From Lysobacter arseniciresistens ZS79 (GTDB lineage: Bacteria; Pseudomonadota; Gammaproteobacteria; Xanthomonadales; Xanthomonadaceae): a DNA stretch of 41,150 bases. The position numbers were made by a program, and so were the translations under genes. Position 1 is the first letter of the stretch, and every line of letters starts with the position of its first letter. The DNA lies in NCBI RefSeq assembly GCF_000768335.1, contig NZ_AVPT01000024.1:1-41150 (forward strand). Direction: 5' to 3'. Below the pieces are notes generated by a model. It had not been told where the DNA came from and searched no databases. It was given only the letters and a program-made list of their open reading frames with translations. This document shows positions 18,914 to 29,797 of this stretch, piece after piece.

Positions 18914-21523
18914 ATGCGCTCCATCGCACGTCATCGCCTTGCCGTGGCGGTGGCCGCCATGCTCGCGGCCAGCACCACGACCTCCACCGCCTTCGCCCAG
19001 TCCGTCGATGACGAACCGGCCGCGCCACAACCGGCGTCGACCGCCGACGGGGAGCCGACGGTCCTCGACACCGTGTCGGTCCTGGGTTCGCGCACCAAGC
19101 CGCGCACCGAAGCCAGTTCGGCGGTGCCGATCGACATCCTCGACGGCGAGAAGTTCCACCAGCAGCCGTCGGTCGACGTGCTCGACAAGATGCGCACGCT
19201 GGTGCCGTCGTTCAACGTCAGCACGATCCCGATCGACGATGCCGCCACCCTCGTGCGCCCGGCCACGCTGCGCGGGCTGCCACCGGACAACACCCTGGTG
19301 CTGGTCAACGGCAAGCGCCGCCACCGCGCAGCGGTCATCACCTTCCTCGGTCATGGCCTGTCGGACGGTTCGCAGGGCCCGGACATCTCGGTGCTGCCGT
19401 CGATGGCGCTGGAGCAGGTGGAAGTGCTGCGCGACGGCGCCGCCGCGCAGTACGGTTCGGACGCCATCGCCGGGGTGATCAACTTCAGCCTGAAGCAGCT
19501 CGACCACGGTGGTGCGGTCGAGGCCTTCGCCGGCGAGTACTACGAAGGTGACGGCATCACCGAGCAGTACTCGGCGCAGGTCGGCCTGCCGCTGACCGCG
19601 CGCGGCTTCGCCACCCTGACCGCCGAATGGCGCAGCGCCGACCCGACCTCGCGCAGCGTGCAGCGCGACGACGCCGCGGCGGTGGCCGCCGCCGGCTACC
19701 CCGGCGTCGCCGACCCGGTGCAGGTATGGGGCTCGCCGCAGACCCACGAGGACATGAAGTTCGTCGCCAACTTCGGCATCCCCGGCGAGCACGTCGACTT
19801 CTACGGCTTCGGCAACTACGCCAAGCGCGACGTCGAGGGCAGCTTCTACTACCGCAACCCGACCGACCGCGCCGGCGTGTTCTCCAACGACGGCGGCAAC
19901 ACCCTGCTGATCGGCGACCTCGACGCCACCAACGCAGTGACCTGCCCGACCGTCGCCCTGCGCGACGCCGACGGCAACCTGCTGCCGTACGCCGGCGTCG
20001 CCGCCGCGGTCGCCGCGCTGCCGGCGGAGTGCTTCACCCACCTGACCGCATTCACCGGCGGCTTCACCCCGCGCTTCGGCGGCCGGATGGAGGACCACTC
20101 GCTGGTGCTCGGCTTCAAGGGCATGTGGGGCGAGGGCTGGTACTGAGATCTCAGCGGCAGCCGCGGCCGCAACGAGATCGAGTTCTACATGCTCAACACG
20201 GTCAACGCCTCGCTCGGGCCCAACCAGCCGGGCGGGAACGAGTTCGCCCCCGGCGGCAACGTGCAGACCGAGACCAACTTCAACTTCGACGTGGTGCGCG
20301 ATCTCGACGTCGGCTTCGGCACCGGCATGCTCAGCCTCGCGCTGGGCGCGGAATGGCGCGAGGAGGAGTTCGAGGTGATCGCCGGCGACCCGGCGTCCTA
20401 CGCGATCGGGCCACTCGTCTCGCAGGGTTTCTCGCTGGGGTCCAACGGTTTCAACGGCTTCAACCCGCGCACGGCCGGCAGTCACGCGCGCGACAACTGG
20501 GCGGTCTACGTCGACGCCGAAACCCGTTTCACCGAGCAGCTGTTGCTGGCGGCGGCGGTGCGGCACGAGGACTTCAGCGACTTCGGCGGCACCACCAACT
20601 GGAAGCTGACCGGCCGCTACGACGTCACCGACGCGTTCGCCCTGCGCGGCGCGGTCAGCACCGGCTTCCGCGCGCCGACACCGGGCCAGGCCAACGCCGA
20701 GCAGGTGATCACCGAGTTCAGCGACGGCCGCCTGCTCGACAGCGCCACCCTGGCGCCGACCAACCCGATCGCCAGGTACTACGGCGCCGAGCCGCTGCAG
20801 CCGGAGGAGTCGGCCAACGCCTCGCTCGGCCTGGTCTGGAACAGTGGCGGCTGGCTCACCACGCTGGACGCCTACCGCATCGAGACCGAGGACCGCATCG
20901 CCCTCAGCGCGGGCTTCACGGTCACCGACGAGGACCGCGCGGCGCTGGTCGCCGGCGGCAACCCGGAGGCGGCGTCGATCAGCAAGGTGAAGTTCTTCGT
21001 CAACGACTTCGACACCACCACCACCGGCGTCGACCTGGTGTCCAGCTATGCCAGCAAGCACTTCGGCGGCGACACCACGTATTCGCTGGCGGCCAACTGG
21101 AACCGCACCGAGGTCGACGAGTTCACCCCCGGCATCATCTCCGAGGCGCGGGTGAAGAAGATCGAGGAGTCGCTGCCGCGGACCAAGGGCTACCTCGGCG
21201 TCACCCACCAGCGCGAGGTGTTCCACGCCAGCCTGCGGCTGAACTACTACGGCTCGTTCTACGAGGACCACCTCGACAGCGACGTGGTGCGGCCGGAGGA
21301 CGGCGGCCTGCCGATCCATGGCGACAGCGCGGTGACGGTGGATGCCGACGTCGGCTGGAAGTTCGCCTCGGGCCTGTACTTCAGCCTCGGCGCGCAGAAC
21401 CTGTTCGACGAGAAGCCCGACGAGAACCCGTGGGCCGGCGTTGCCGGTGCGCGCTACCCGGTGCACACGCCGTACGGGTTCAACGGCGGCTTCTACTACG
21501 CGCGCGTGGGTTACGGGTTCTGA
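18914..21523 (+). pseudogene. TonB-dependent receptor interrupted by one in-frame TGA
   Basis: The frame from ATG 18914 (AAAGGAAAC Shine-Dalgarno stretch upstream) to TGA 21523 encodes an 869-codon outer-membrane receptor, except that codon 411 is TGA (20144-20146). Residues 1-30 are a signal peptide. The TonB-box region (TVLDTVSVLGSR), the plug domain (about 55-190) and the first barrel strands precede the stop. The remaining 458 codons stay in the same frame and complete the barrel, ending YARVGYGF. The context reads Gly-Trp-Tyr-stop-Asp-Leu-Ser-Gly-Ser. A Trp (TGG) is the likely ancestral codon, one base away. Both halves keep normal codon use and no other lesion. It is therefore a very recent pseudogene or a sequencing error. 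A new start at 20189 has no ribosome site. The substrate is unknown. Confidence 0.85.
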
Positions 21524-21539
21524 GCCACGCCGGTCGGGG

Positions 21540-21567
21540 CGCCGGGTGCCAGCACGGGTGCCCGGCG
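21540..21567. terminator. Possible shared terminator between convergent genes
   Basis: CGCCGGG (21540-21546) pairs with CCCGGCG (21561-21567) across a 14-nt loop, in the 51-bp gap between the receptor and cca. The stem is GC-rich but lacks a clear T-run on either side. Confidence 0.35.
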
Positions 21568-21574
21568 TTCCGGC

Positions 21575-22801
21575 CTAGGGTTTCCTGCCGGTCGCCGCGG
21601 CCACCGCGCGGATGCGCGCGGCGCGCATCGCCTCGCCGACGGCGGGGCCTTCCAGCCCTTCGGGCAGGTCCGCGGCGCGCACCGCGCAGGCCGCCGCATG
21701 GGCCCGGCGCAGCAATTCGCCGGACGGATACGGCACGTCCTGCAGCCCCGCGCGCCCGCGCTTGTCGGCCTCGCAGACGATCGCGATCTGCCCGATCCGC
21801 TCGGGCCGACGGAACCCGTCGCAGCGCTCGATCAGCTTGACCGCGGTCGACGCGCGCAACTCGTCGAAGCGGTGCACGTTGAGATGCTCGCGGCAGCAGG
21901 CGACCGCCAGTTCGCGGTGCGCCACCGGGACCTTCAACCGCTCGCACAGCTTGCGCACCGGCGCCACGCCGGCCTGTTCGTGGCCGATGTGCCTGGGCAG
22001 TACGTCTTCCGGCGTCAGCGCCTTGCCGAGGTCGTGCACCAGCGCCGCGAAACCGATCACGTCGTCGCCCGGCGCCAGCTGTGCGGCCATGTCGCAGACC
22101 AGCTCCACGTGCACGCCGGTGTCGACCTCCGGGTGGTACTCCGCGCGCTGCGGCACGCCATACAGCGCATCCACCTCCGGCAGCACCACCGCCAACGCGC
22201 CGCAGTCGTGCAGCGTGCGCAGGAACGCCGACGGCCGCGCACTCGCCAGCGCCTTGCGCAACTCCTGCCAGACCCGCTCCGGCACCAGCTCGGCCAACTC
22301 GCCCGACGCGACCATCTCCCGCATCAGCGCCATCGTCTCCGGCGCAACGGTGAAGCCCAGCGCCGCGAACCGCGCCATGAACCGCCCCGCCCGCAACACC
22401 CGCAGCGGATCCTCGACGAACGCCTCGCCGACGTGCCGCAACACCCGCGCCTCGATGTCGCGCGCCCCGCCGAACGGATCGACCAGGTTGCCGTCCGCAT
22501 CCTGCGCGATCGCGTTGATCGTGAAGTCCCGCCGCGCCAGGTCCTCCTCCAGCGTCACCGAAGGATCCGCGTCGACCACGAACCCCCGGTAGCCGCGTCC
22601 CGACTTCCGCTCCGTCCGCGCCAGCGCGTGCTCCTCACCCGTCCGCGGATGCAGGAACACCGGGAAGTCGCGGCCGACCGGCTTGAACCCCGCCGCTTCC
22701 ATCGACGCCTGCGTCCCGCCGACCACCACCCAGTCGCGGTCGCCCGGCTCAAGCCCCAGCAACCGGTCGCGCACCGCTCCGCCCACGAGATAGGTCTTCA
22801 T
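21575..22801 (-). CDS. cca: CCA-adding tRNA nucleotidyltransferase
   Basis: A 408-residue class II nucleotidyltransferase that adds or repairs the 3' CCA of tRNAs. [13 protein letters not shown] opens the polymerase domain. The catalytic acidic pair follows (GDRDWVVVG), then [10 protein letters not shown] and [16 protein letters not shown]. The HD domain ([11 protein letters not shown]) marks the gammaproteobacterial form with phosphohydrolase activity. The ATG at 22801 gives MKTYLVGG, as in E. coli; an ATG at 22810 is possible. It lies 43 bp downstream of slt on the same strand. The tRNA in this window has no encoded CCA and so depends on this enzyme. Confidence 0.96.
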   Translation of the reverse strand: MKTYLVGGAVRDRLLGLEPGDRDWVVVGGTQASMEAAGFKPVGRDFPVFLHPRTGEEHALARTERKSGRGYRGFVVDADPSVTLEEDLARRDFTINAIAQDADGNLVDPFGGARDIEARVLRHVGEAFVEDPLRVLRAGRFMARFAALGFTVAPETMALMREMVASGELAELVPERVWQELRKALASARPSAFLRTLHDCGALAVVLPEVDALYGVPQRAEYHPEVDTGVHVELVCDMAAQLAPGDDVIGFAALVHDLGKALTPEDVLPRHIGHEQAGVAPVRKLCERLKVPVAHRELAVACCREHLNVHRFDELRASTAVKLIERCDGFRRPERIGQIAIVCEADKRGRAGLQDVPYPSGELLRRAHAAACAVRAADLPEGLEGPAVGEAMRAARIRAVAAATGRKP

Positions 22802-22844
22802 GCCCGACATGATGCCCGCAGCCGCGCGGGCTCCGTAATCGCGA

Positions 22845-24878
22845 TCACTCCGCAGCCGGACACGCAAACGTCTTTCGCGGCCCATCCACCCGACCTTCCA
22901 TCCGGTCCGTCAAGCGCAGCGCATCCCCGTCCAGCAGCCAGTCGTAGATCACGCTGAACGCCAGCACCCGCGCCACGTAATCGCGGGTCTCCGCGTACGT
23001 GATCGTCTCGATCCAGAAATCCGCGTCCATCCCCGGCCGGTCGCCCTGCCACCGCCGCAGCGGCGTCGGTCCGGCGTTGTACCCCGCGATCGCGAAGTAC
23101 GGCTTGCCGCCGTACTCGTCCAGCATCTGCCGCAGGTACGCCGTGCCCAGCACGATGTTGGTGTCCGCGTCGTACAGACTCTCGCCGCCGCCCCACGGCT
23201 GTCCGATCCGCCGTGCCACCGCCGCGCCGGTCGACGGCAACACCTGCATCAGCCCGCGCGCGTCGGCACCCGAACGTGCCTGCGGATTGAAGATGCTCTC
23301 GGCGCGGATCTCCGCCGCAACCCACGCCGGGTCGATCCGGTTGCGCGCCGCCTCGCGGCGGATCGTCGCGTCGTGGTGCAGCGGGAACCGCAACGTGTAG
23401 TAGCTGCGCTCGTCGCTTTCCAGCCCGAACACCCCGCGGTCGAACCATCCGTTGACCTGCGCCACCTCCACCGCGATCCGCCGCTGGCGGTCGTCGAAGC
23501 GTTCCAGCGCGTCCTTCCACTCGGCGACGGCCCAGCCATGGCGGCCCAGCTGCGCCAGCCCGATCGCACGCTGCAGCGCCGGGTCACTGGCGACCACCGC
23601 CTTCGCCGCACCGTCCGCGTCGACCTGCCGCGGGCACAGCGCGTAGGGCTGGCCGAGCCGGTCGGCGGCGAGGAAGCCGTGGAATTCCGGCTCGCGCGCG
23701 GCGGCCGCGTAGCGCGCCTTCGCCGTCTCCGCGTCGCCGGTCAGTTCCGCCAGCCGGCCCTCGAAATACTCGTACTTCGAATCGCTGCGCTGCTTGTCGT
23801 CCATCCGCCGGATCGCGGCCAGCGCCGCCCGCCAGTCCGACCGCGCGATCGCCTCGCGCACCTGCCACTCGTGCAGGCGCGCGTCGTAGCTCGCATCGGG
23901 CACGGCGGCGAGCCGGCGCTCGGATTCGGGCAGCAGCGACGCCGCGGTCCACAGCGCGATCATGTACAGCGCGCGGCCGCGGTCGGCCTCGGTGAAATCC
24001 AGCGCCGATGCGTACTGCGGCAGCAGCGATTCGGCCTGGCCCGGATCGTTCTTGCCGAGCCTGGCCAGTCCCTGCGAGGCGACCAGCCGGCTGCGGTCGG
24101 TCTTCGGCCATTGCAGCGCGCGCGGGTGCGGCGCGTCGATGAAGGCTGCGTAGTCCAGGGCCAGCGCGCGCTGGTCGGCCGGAAGCTCCGCCGCGATCGC
24201 ACGCATCACGCCGGGCTGCCACGCCGCCGCGGCCTCGTCAAAGCGTTGCCAGCGCATCGCGTCGGTCAGCCCGCCGCGTGCGGCCAGCGCGGCGAACACC
24301 GGGTTGCAATCGTCCGGTAGCGACTCGCCCTTGCTGCCGTTCCAGACCGCCTGCGCGTCGGACGTCCATTTCGCGTCGATGCGGCCCAGCGTCAGTTGCG
24401 CGTCGAGCTTCGCGCAGCGCAGCTTGGTCGAGTCGACCTCGTCGCTCCACGCCGCGAGGAAGGCCGCGTCGTCGTCGCGGCGCGCGGCGGCGGCCAGCCA
24501 CGGTTCGCGGAACGCGCCGGCGACCGCTTCGCCGCGATGGCGCTGCAGGAATCCGGTCGCGCGCTCGTTCGACACGCTGTCGATGTTGCGGCGCAGGCCG
24601 GCGTACTCGACCCAGCGGTACAGCGGGTGGTCGGCGAGGTCGCCGAAGTGGGCGGCGTCGAAATCACCGCGCTCGGCGGCGCTGATCGCGGCCTCGATCC
24701 GGGCCTGGCGCGGGTCGACCTGGGCTGCGACCGGTGTGCCGGGCGCCGGCGCGGCCACCGGGGTCGCGCTGCGCACCGGCTCCTCGGCCGGCGGCACGGG
24801 GTTGGACTGGGCGCAGGCGACGGTCGCGAACGTCGTCGCCAGCGCGGCGAGCATCAGGGGGAGTGGGCGGCAGTGCAT
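22845..24878 (-). CDS. slt: Soluble lytic murein transglycosylase (Slt70-type)
   Basis: A 677-residue periplasmic enzyme that cleaves peptidoglycan with formation of 1,6-anhydro-muramic acid. The N-terminal signal peptide ends near VACA. A long helical superhelix (about 60-480) forms the ring of Slt70. The C-terminal SLT domain has the catalytic Glu near position 527 in [11 protein letters not shown], followed by [10 protein letters not shown] and [15 protein letters not shown] box ends 6 nt before the ATG and there is no Shine-Dalgarno sequence, so the message may be leaderless. cca follows on the same transcript direction. Confidence 0.95.
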   Translation of the reverse strand: MHCRPLPLMLAALATTFATVACAQSNPVPPAEEPVRSATPVAAPAPGTPVAAQVDPRQARIEAAISAAERGDFDAAHFGDLADHPLYRWVEYAGLRRNIDSVSNERATGFLQRHRGEAVAGAFREPWLAAAARRDDDAAFLAAWSDEVDSTKLRCAKLDAQLTLGRIDAKWTSDAQAVWNGSKGESLPDDCNPVFAALAARGGLTDAMRWQRFDEAAAAWQPGVMRAIAAELPADQRALALDYAAFIDAPHPRALQWPKTDRSRLVASQGLARLGKNDPGQAESLLPQYASALDFTEADRGRALYMIALWTAASLLPESERRLAAVPDASYDARLHEWQVREAIARSDWRAALAAIRRMDDKQRSDSKYEYFEGRLAELTGDAETAKARYAAAAREPEFHGFLAADRLGQPYALCPRQVDADGAAKAVVASDPALQRAIGLAQLGRHGWAVAEWKDALERFDDRQRRIAVEVAQVNGWFDRGVFGLESDERSYYTLRFPLHHDATIRREAARNRIDPAWVAAEIRAESIFNPQARSGADARGLMQVLPSTGAAVARRIGQPWGGGESLYDADTNIVLGTAYLRQMLDEYGGKPYFAIAGYNAGPTPLRRWQGDRPGMDADFWIETITYAETRDYVARVLAFSVIYDWLLDGDALRLTDRMEGRVDGPRKTFACPAAE

Positions 24879-24884
24879 CGTCAG

Positions 24885-24890
24885 ACCATA
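24885..24890 (-). promoter_or_regulatory. Putative -10 box of a leaderless slt promoter
   Basis: Minus-strand TATGGT ends exactly 6 nt before the slt ATG at 24878. No Shine-Dalgarno sequence is present and no clear -35 box is seen. Confidence 0.35.
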
Positions 24891-24984
24891 ACGGGGGCCA
24901 GGTGAATGATTCAGGATGGGCCGGCACAGGGTCCACGGGCGTGGGTGATCGCGCCGTCACGCGGAGCCTCGGAACGGGCTGACG

Positions 24985-25013
24985 TACAGTCCCGCGCGGG
25001 CGGCACGGTGCCG
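24985..25013 (+). promoter_or_regulatory. TACAGT box followed by two dyads in the TauE/SafE leader
   Basis: A -10-like TACAGT (24985-24990) is followed at once by the palindrome CCCGCGCGGG (24991-25000). Then comes the dyad CGGCAC-G-GTGCCG (25001-25013). The two dyads cover the expected transcription start of the transporter gene at 25027. An operator is a natural guess, but the regulator is unknown. Confidence 0.35.
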
Positions 25014-25026
25014 TCGGGAGGAAACG

Positions 25027-25824
25027 ATGTCGTTGACCTGGTTGTTGTTCCCGTTGCTCGGCGCCGTCGCCGGGGTGCTGGCCGGCCTGCTTGGCGTCGG
25101 GGGCGGGCTGGTGCTGGTGGCCGCGCTGGCGTGGCTGCTGCCGCTGCTGGGTGTGCCGGCCGACGCGGCGATGCACGCGGCGCTGGCGAGTTCGCTGGCC
25201 AGCATCGTGCTGACCGCGGCGGCGTCGGCGCGTGCGCACGCGCGCCGCGGCAGCGTGCTGTGGCCGACGGTCGCGTGGATGGTGCCGGGCCTGCTGCTCG
25301 GCGGCTGGCTCGGCAGCGGGGTGGCGGTGCGGATAGACGACGACGTGCTGCGTTACGTGGTGGCCGGCTACTGCCTGCTGGCCGCGGCGCAGCTGCATTT
25401 CGGCAAGCCGCGCCGGGGCGACGGCGAGGGCGTGGTGCCGTCCGGCGTGCCGATGACCGGCGCCGGCGTCGGCATCGGCGCGCTGTCGGCGGTGGTCGGC
25501 ATCGGCGGCGGCAGCATGACGGTGCCGCTGCTGGTCTGGCGCGGCGTCGCCCCGGTACGCGCGGTCGGCACTTCGTCGGCCTGCGGCGTCGCGATCGGCC
25601 TGGCCAGCGCCACCGGCTACGCGTTGCACGCGCCAGCGGGGGCGTTGCCGGAGTTCGCGGTCGGCTACGTCTACCTGCCGGCCGCGGTCGGCGTCGCGGT
25701 GGCCTCGGTGCTGGCGGCGCCATGGGGCACGTGGCTGGCCCACCGGCTGCACGGCGACGTGCTCAAGCGCGTGTTCGCGCTGTTCCTGGTCGCGGTGGGG
25801 GTGAGCCTGCTGGTCGGCGGCTGA
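25027..25824 (+). CDS. TauE/SafE family anion transporter
   Basis: A 265-residue inner-membrane protein with about eight transmembrane segments arranged as two similar halves. The halves carry AGLLGVGGGLVLV near residue 19 and AVVGIGGGSMTVPLL near residue 157, the Gly-rich signature of the family. Members export sulfite, sulfoacetate or related organic anions; the substrate here cannot be read. A GGGAGG Shine-Dalgarno sequence lies 6 nt upstream of the ATG. No sulfur-metabolism gene is adjacent. Confidence 0.9.
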   Translation: MSLTWLLFPLLGAVAGVLAGLLGVGGGLVLVAALAWLLPLLGVPADAAMHAALASSLASIVLTAAASARAHARRGSVLWPTVAWMVPGLLLGGWLGSGVAVRIDDDVLRYVVAGYCLLAAAQLHFGKPRRGDGEGVVPSGVPMTGAGVGIGALSAVVGIGGGSMTVPLLVWRGVAPVRAVGTSSACGVAIGLASATGYALHAPAGALPEFAVGYVYLPAAVGVAVASVLAAPWGTWLAHRLHGDVLKRVFALFLVAVGVSLLVGG

Positions 25825-25898
25825 GTCCGCCGGCCCGCCCGGGCGCGTGGCGGGGCAGAAGCCGGGGTGGATTTTGCCGGTTGTGGCGGGATCACGAA

Positions 25899-25938
25899 TT
25901 GTTTACAACCACAGGACGCCGCAAACAGGGGTGCGGCG
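25899..25938 (+). promoter_or_regulatory. Palindrome and hairpin in the leader of the second receptor gene
   Basis: TTGTTTACAA (25899-25908) is a nearly perfect AT-rich dyad in an otherwise GC-rich gap. A 6-bp hairpin CGCCGC/GCGGCG follows (25917-25938), and a T6 run begins 11 nt later. The first may be an operator and the second an attenuator-like element; neither matches a family I can name. Confidence 0.3.
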
Positions 25939-25972
25939 CCCTTGATCGTTTTTTCTACGGAGAGAGAAGTCG

Positions 25973-28888
25973 ATGAACGCACCCCATCGCCACCCGCTGG
26001 CGAAAGCCGTCGCGCTGTGCCTGCTGGTTTCCGCCCCGTTCGCCGCGCCCGGCCTGGCCGCCGCGCAGGACGCCCAGCCCGGCGCCACCACCCTCGACAC
26101 CGTCCAGGTCACCGGCACCCGCATCAAGAAGGCCGAGATCGAGGGCCAGGTGCCGGTGCAGACCCTCAACCGCGAGGACATCGAGCGCACCGGCCTGACC
26201 TCGGTCGGTGACATCCTGCAGGAGCTCACCGGCGCCGGCTCGGCGCTCAACACCAAGTTCAACTCGTCCGGCAACTTCGGCTTCTCGCCCAACGGCGACG
26301 GCGTCGGCGCCGGTTCGGCCCAGGTCGACCTGCGCCACCTCGGCGCCAAGCGCGTGCTGGTGCTGGTCGATGGCATGCGCTGGGTCAACGAGTCGTCGGC
26401 GTCCGGCGTCGGTGCCACCACCGACCTCAACACCATCCCGCTGGCGATCGTCGAGCGGATCGACGTGCTGGAGGACGGCGCGTCGTCGCTGTACGGCTCC
26501 GACGCGATCGCCGGCGTGGTCAACATCATCACCCGGCGCAACTTCGAGGGCGGCCAGGTCAGCGTCAACGTCGGCCAGTACGGCGAGGGCGACGGCACCA
26601 GCACCGGCGTCGACCTCGCCTGGGGCATGAATACCGACCGCAGCAACCTGTTCCTCGGTGCCAGCTACATCGAGCAGGACGAGATCCTCGCCAACACCCG
26701 CGAGCAGTCGAGCTTCCCGGTGCCCGGCACCGGGCTGGCGTTCGGCAGCTCGGGCACGCCGCGCGGGCGCTTCATCTTCACCGACCCCGCCACCGGCATC
26801 ACCCACGACCTGACGCCCAACGAGGGCGCGAGCGACCCGCTGTACAACTCCGCCCTGACCGGCTGCGAGCGCACCGACGACTACCACTGCTTCGGCACGC
26901 CGGACCGCTTCAACTTCGCGCAGTACAACATGCTGCTCACGCCGTCCAAGCGCATGGGGCTGTTCGGCCAGTACCGGTTCTACTTCAACGACAGCGTCCA
27001 CGCCTACGCCAAGGCGCTGGTCAACCGGCGCGAGTCGGTCAACCAGGCCGCGCCGGAGCCGATCTTCCTCGGCGCCGACGCCGGCACCGGCAACCCGATC
27101 TCCGACGGCATGTTCATCTCGGCCGACAACCCGTACAACCCGTTCGGCTTCGACCTGGTGTCGGTCGACGACCCGGCCACGGCGGAGAACGAGATCAACT
27201 TCATCCTGCTCGGCCGGCGCCCGGTCGAGGGCGGCCCGCGCGTGTTCGAGCAGGTGGTCGACACCCAGTACGTCGGCGCCGGGCTGGAGGGCAGCTTCGA
27301 GGCGGGCGAGCGCACCTGGTTCTGGGACGTCAACGCCGCCTTCAGCCGCAACGAGGCCGAGCAGACCAACTACGGCAGCTACGACATCCGCAACATCGCG
27401 CTGGCCCTGGGCGACCCGGCCGCCTGCGCCGCGGTGGCCGGCTGCGTGCCGCTGAACCTGTTCGGCGGGCCGGGCACGATCACCCCGGAGATGCTGGCGT
27501 GGATCCAGCCGGTGGTGCACGACCGCAGCGAGCAGAAGCTGAGCCAGTTCACCGCCAACGTTTCCGGTGACCTGTTCGACCTCTGGGCCGGCCCGCTGTC
27601 GGCCGCGGCCGGCATCGAGCACCGCCGCTACGAAGGCTCGTACAACCCCGACCCGCTGACCGTCGCCGGGTTCTACAACGGCGTGCCGTCGCTGCCGACC
27701 TCGGGCGAGTACGACGTCAGCGAGGCCTACGTCGAGCTCAACGTGCCGCTGATCACCGAGGGTGCGTTCGGCAAGAGCCTCGACCTGAGCCTGGCCGGGC
27801 GCTATTCGGACTACTCGACCTTCGGCAGCCAGTTCACCCCGAAGTACGGCCTGCGCTGGCAGGTCGCCGACGAGCTGCTGCTGCGTGCGACCTATTCCGA
27901 GGGCTTCCGCGCGCCGTCGATCGGCGAGCTGTACGGCTCGCCCAGCCGCGCCGACCTGCAGATCGACGACCCGTGCCTGGTCGGCACCGACGGCAGCCCG
28001 GCCACCGGCGACCCGGCCAACTGCGCCGCGCTCGGCGTGCCACCGGGTACCGAGCAGACCAACCCGCAGATTTCGGTCACCACCGGCGGCAACGAGGACC
28101 TCGACCCGGAGACCGCGCGCAGCTTCACCGCGGGGCTGGTGTTCAGCCCGTCGTTCGCGACCGGCGTGGCGTGGTCGGACCGACTCGACTTCGAGCTGAC
28201 CTACTACCGCCACAGCATCGAGGGCGCGGTGCAGGCGATCGACGCCCAGACCCAGCTCGACCTGTGCGTGGAGACGCTCGATCCGCTGTACTGCAACGGC
28301 ATCGAGCGCTCGCCGATCGGCGGCATCAGTGCGTTCAACAACCGCCTGACCAACCTCGGTTCGATCAAGACCGACGGCTGGGACGCCGACCTGTTCTGGA
28401 CCCTCCCCGAGATGGCCGCGGGGCAGTTCAAGGTGATCTGGCAGAACACCTTCGTGACCCGCTACGAGGCGGTCGGCGCAGCGGGGCAGGTGCAGCCGCG
28501 CCGGATCGGCATCGAGGTCAACGACAGCGCGATCCCGGACTGGACCTCGACCGCCACGCTCGACTGGCGCCGCGGCCCGTGGAATGCGTCCTGGAGCGTG
28601 CGCCACATCAGCGAGCTGGAGGAGGACTGCGGCGACGCGGCCTCGTTCCCGATCTGCGGCAACCAGGCGGAAGGCACCAACACGCTGGAGGCGATGACCT
28701 ACCACGACCTGCAGCTCGGTTACCGCTTCGACGTGCTCAAGAGCCTGCAGCTGACCGCCGGCGTCAACAACGTGCTCGACGACGACCCGCCGATCTGCCT
28801 GTCGTGCTCGCTGAATGGCTACGACGCCTCGACCTACGACATCCCGGGCGGCCGCTACTTCTACATGCGCGCCGATCTGCGGTGGTAG
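25973..28888 (+). CDS. TonB-dependent outer-membrane receptor
   Basis: A 971-residue active-transport receptor. The signal peptide spans about residues 1-34. [13 protein letters not shown] (about 42-54) is the TonB-interacting segment. The plug domain follows ([26 protein letters not shown] to [15 protein letters not shown]). A 22-stranded barrel ends with the aromatic C-terminus [10 protein letters not shown] needed for outer-membrane insertion. Several close cysteine pairs in the loops (for example CLSC near the end) may form disulfides. The Shine-Dalgarno stretch GGAGAGAGAAG supports the start. It is of the large receptor type abundant in Xanthomonads; the substrate is unknown. No TonB-system or enzyme partner lies alongside. 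Confidence 0.94.
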   Translation: MNAPHRHPLAKAVALCLLVSAPFAAPGLAAAQDAQPGATTLDTVQVTGTRIKKAEIEGQVPVQTLNREDIERTGLTSVGDILQELTGAGSALNTKFNSSGNFGFSPNGDGVGAGSAQVDLRHLGAKRVLVLVDGMRWVNESSASGVGATTDLNTIPLAIVERIDVLEDGASSLYGSDAIAGVVNIITRRNFEGGQVSVNVGQYGEGDGTSTGVDLAWGMNTDRSNLFLGASYIEQDEILANTREQSSFPVPGTGLAFGSSGTPRGRFIFTDPATGITHDLTPNEGASDPLYNSALTGCERTDDYHCFGTPDRFNFAQYNMLLTPSKRMGLFGQYRFYFNDSVHAYAKALVNRRESVNQAAPEPIFLGADAGTGNPISDGMFISADNPYNPFGFDLVSVDDPATAENEINFILLGRRPVEGGPRVFEQVVDTQYVGAGLEGSFEAGERTWFWDVNAAFSRNEAEQTNYGSYDIRNIALALGDPAACAAVAGCVPLNLFGGPGTITPEMLAWIQPVVHDRSEQKLSQFTANVSGDLFDLWAGPLSAAAGIEHRRYEGSYNPDPLTVAGFYNGVPSLPTSGEYDVSEAYVELNVPLITEGAFGKSLDLSLAGRYSDYSTFGSQFTPKYGLRWQVADELLLRATYSEGFRAPSIGELYGSPSRADLQIDDPCLVGTDGSPATGDPANCAALGVPPGTEQTNPQISVTTGGNEDLDPETARSFTAGLVFSPSFATGVAWSDRLDFELTYYRHSIEGAVQAIDAQTQLDLCVETLDPLYCNGIERSPIGGISAFNNRLTNLGSIKTDGWDADLFWTLPEMAAGQFKVIWQNTFVTRYEAVGAAGQVQPRRIGIEVNDSAIPDWTSTATLDWRRGPWNASWSVRHISELEEDCGDAASFPICGNQAEGTNTLEAMTYHDLQLGYRFDVLKSLQLTAGVNNVLDDDPPICLSCSLNGYDASTYDIPGGRYFYMRADLRW

Positions 28889-28935
28889 AGTCGATGTGCT
28901 AGAGCGCAACAGTCGATCCAAAAAGGAGAATGGAA

Positions 28936-29790
28936 ATGGAAGCTAGGAAGAAATTTTTAAGGATTTTGTTTCTGCTTTTTGTAAGTGCTGGGTTTAGTTA
29001 TTCATCATTTGCCGCCACAGTCGTAGAGTGTAAAAGATGCTATAACTTCAAGGCAGCCGCTGAAAACGCTAAAGTCGCTGGCTTCGTAACTGTCGTGGAC
29101 TTCGGGTCCGATAAGATAAATAGTTTCAACGTTCTTTATGAGCACGAAACAAGGAGATATATTGCGCTTCCCATGGCGACGCCTTCGCAGATTTCTTCTA
29201 CGTTCCATCGATTTGTGGCGCTCGCAAGCTCGGGATCTGCCGTGCACGTCATAGATGTAGACGAATCTAGTGGCGGTTTTCTCTCTGCATATAGAGACAC
29301 AACTGCACATGATGTGATTCGTTCTGCGAGCCTGCGAGGGATGTTGGGAAGGGGTATAGCAAAGAATTACACTGGTGCTGATACGGGAAACGCGACGTGG
29401 AATGAGATTGCACTCAAGGTCACTACGCTAGCGTTGACATTCTTGTCGGACAAGGCAGGTGTCAGCAGCGTCATAATAGTCATCAACTGGCAGGACGGGT
29501 CTCGTACCGTGTATGAGCTGGATCCAAGCCACTTGTACGAGGCGCAGTATGTGGACGGGGAAAGCATCGGCCCAGACGGGAATAAGTTGCCGGATCCCGC
29601 AGCTGTTACTCAATCGACTGGGGGGAGCTATGCAGGAGAATATCGGTTCCAGCGCGAGCAGACCCTAAACGAGTGGATTCGCACTGCACAGCAGTATGGT
29701 ATCCCCGTAGTTAATGGCAGCGGAGGCGTGGGCTCCAAGGGGTTGGATTGTACGTGGGATGGCAGAACTCTTTCATGTAAAAGGAAATAA
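28936..29790 (+). CDS. Orphan AT-rich gene for a predicted secreted protein
   Basis: A 284-residue protein of no family I recognise. The signal peptide is clear (MEARKKFLRILFLLFVSAG, cleavage probably after SSFAA). The mature protein starts with a CKRC motif and ends with two more cysteines (LDCTWDGRTLSCKRK), so two disulfides are possible. The middle is a mix of beta-like segments with no transmembrane helix. Base composition drops to roughly half A+T by eye, and codons such as ATA, AGG, AAA and TTA appear that neighbours avoid; recent transfer is likely. The ATG at 28936 is preferred because AAGGAG lies 7 nt upstream; an in-frame ATG at 28930 is too close to it. A strong terminator follows. 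Confidence 0.75.
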   Translation: MEARKKFLRILFLLFVSAGFSYSSFAATVVECKRCYNFKAAAENAKVAGFVTVVDFGSDKINSFNVLYEHETRRYIALPMATPSQISSTFHRFVALASSGSAVHVIDVDESSGGFLSAYRDTTAHDVIRSASLRGMLGRGIAKNYTGADTGNATWNEIALKVTTLALTFLSDKAGVSSVIIVINWQDGSRTVYELDPSHLYEAQYVDGESIGPDGNKLPDPAAVTQSTGGSYAGEYRFQREQTLNEWIRTAQQYGIPVVNGSGGVGSKGLDCTWDGRTLSCKRK

Positions 29791-29797
29791 ATGTTCC

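Noticed and set aside
20144-20146. TGA as a selenocysteine codon in the receptor
   Set aside because: TonB-dependent receptors are not selenoproteins, no SECIS-like hairpin is apparent right after the codon, and a one-base change from TGG explains it better.
25955-28921. A 988-codon open frame antisense to the intact receptor, and similar ones antisense to the broken receptor (18353-21466) and ppc (35585-38572)
   Set aside because: These mirror the strong GC bias at third positions of the sense genes. Their translations are low-complexity (Arg, Val, Gly, Asp-rich), show no domain, and lack ribosome sites.
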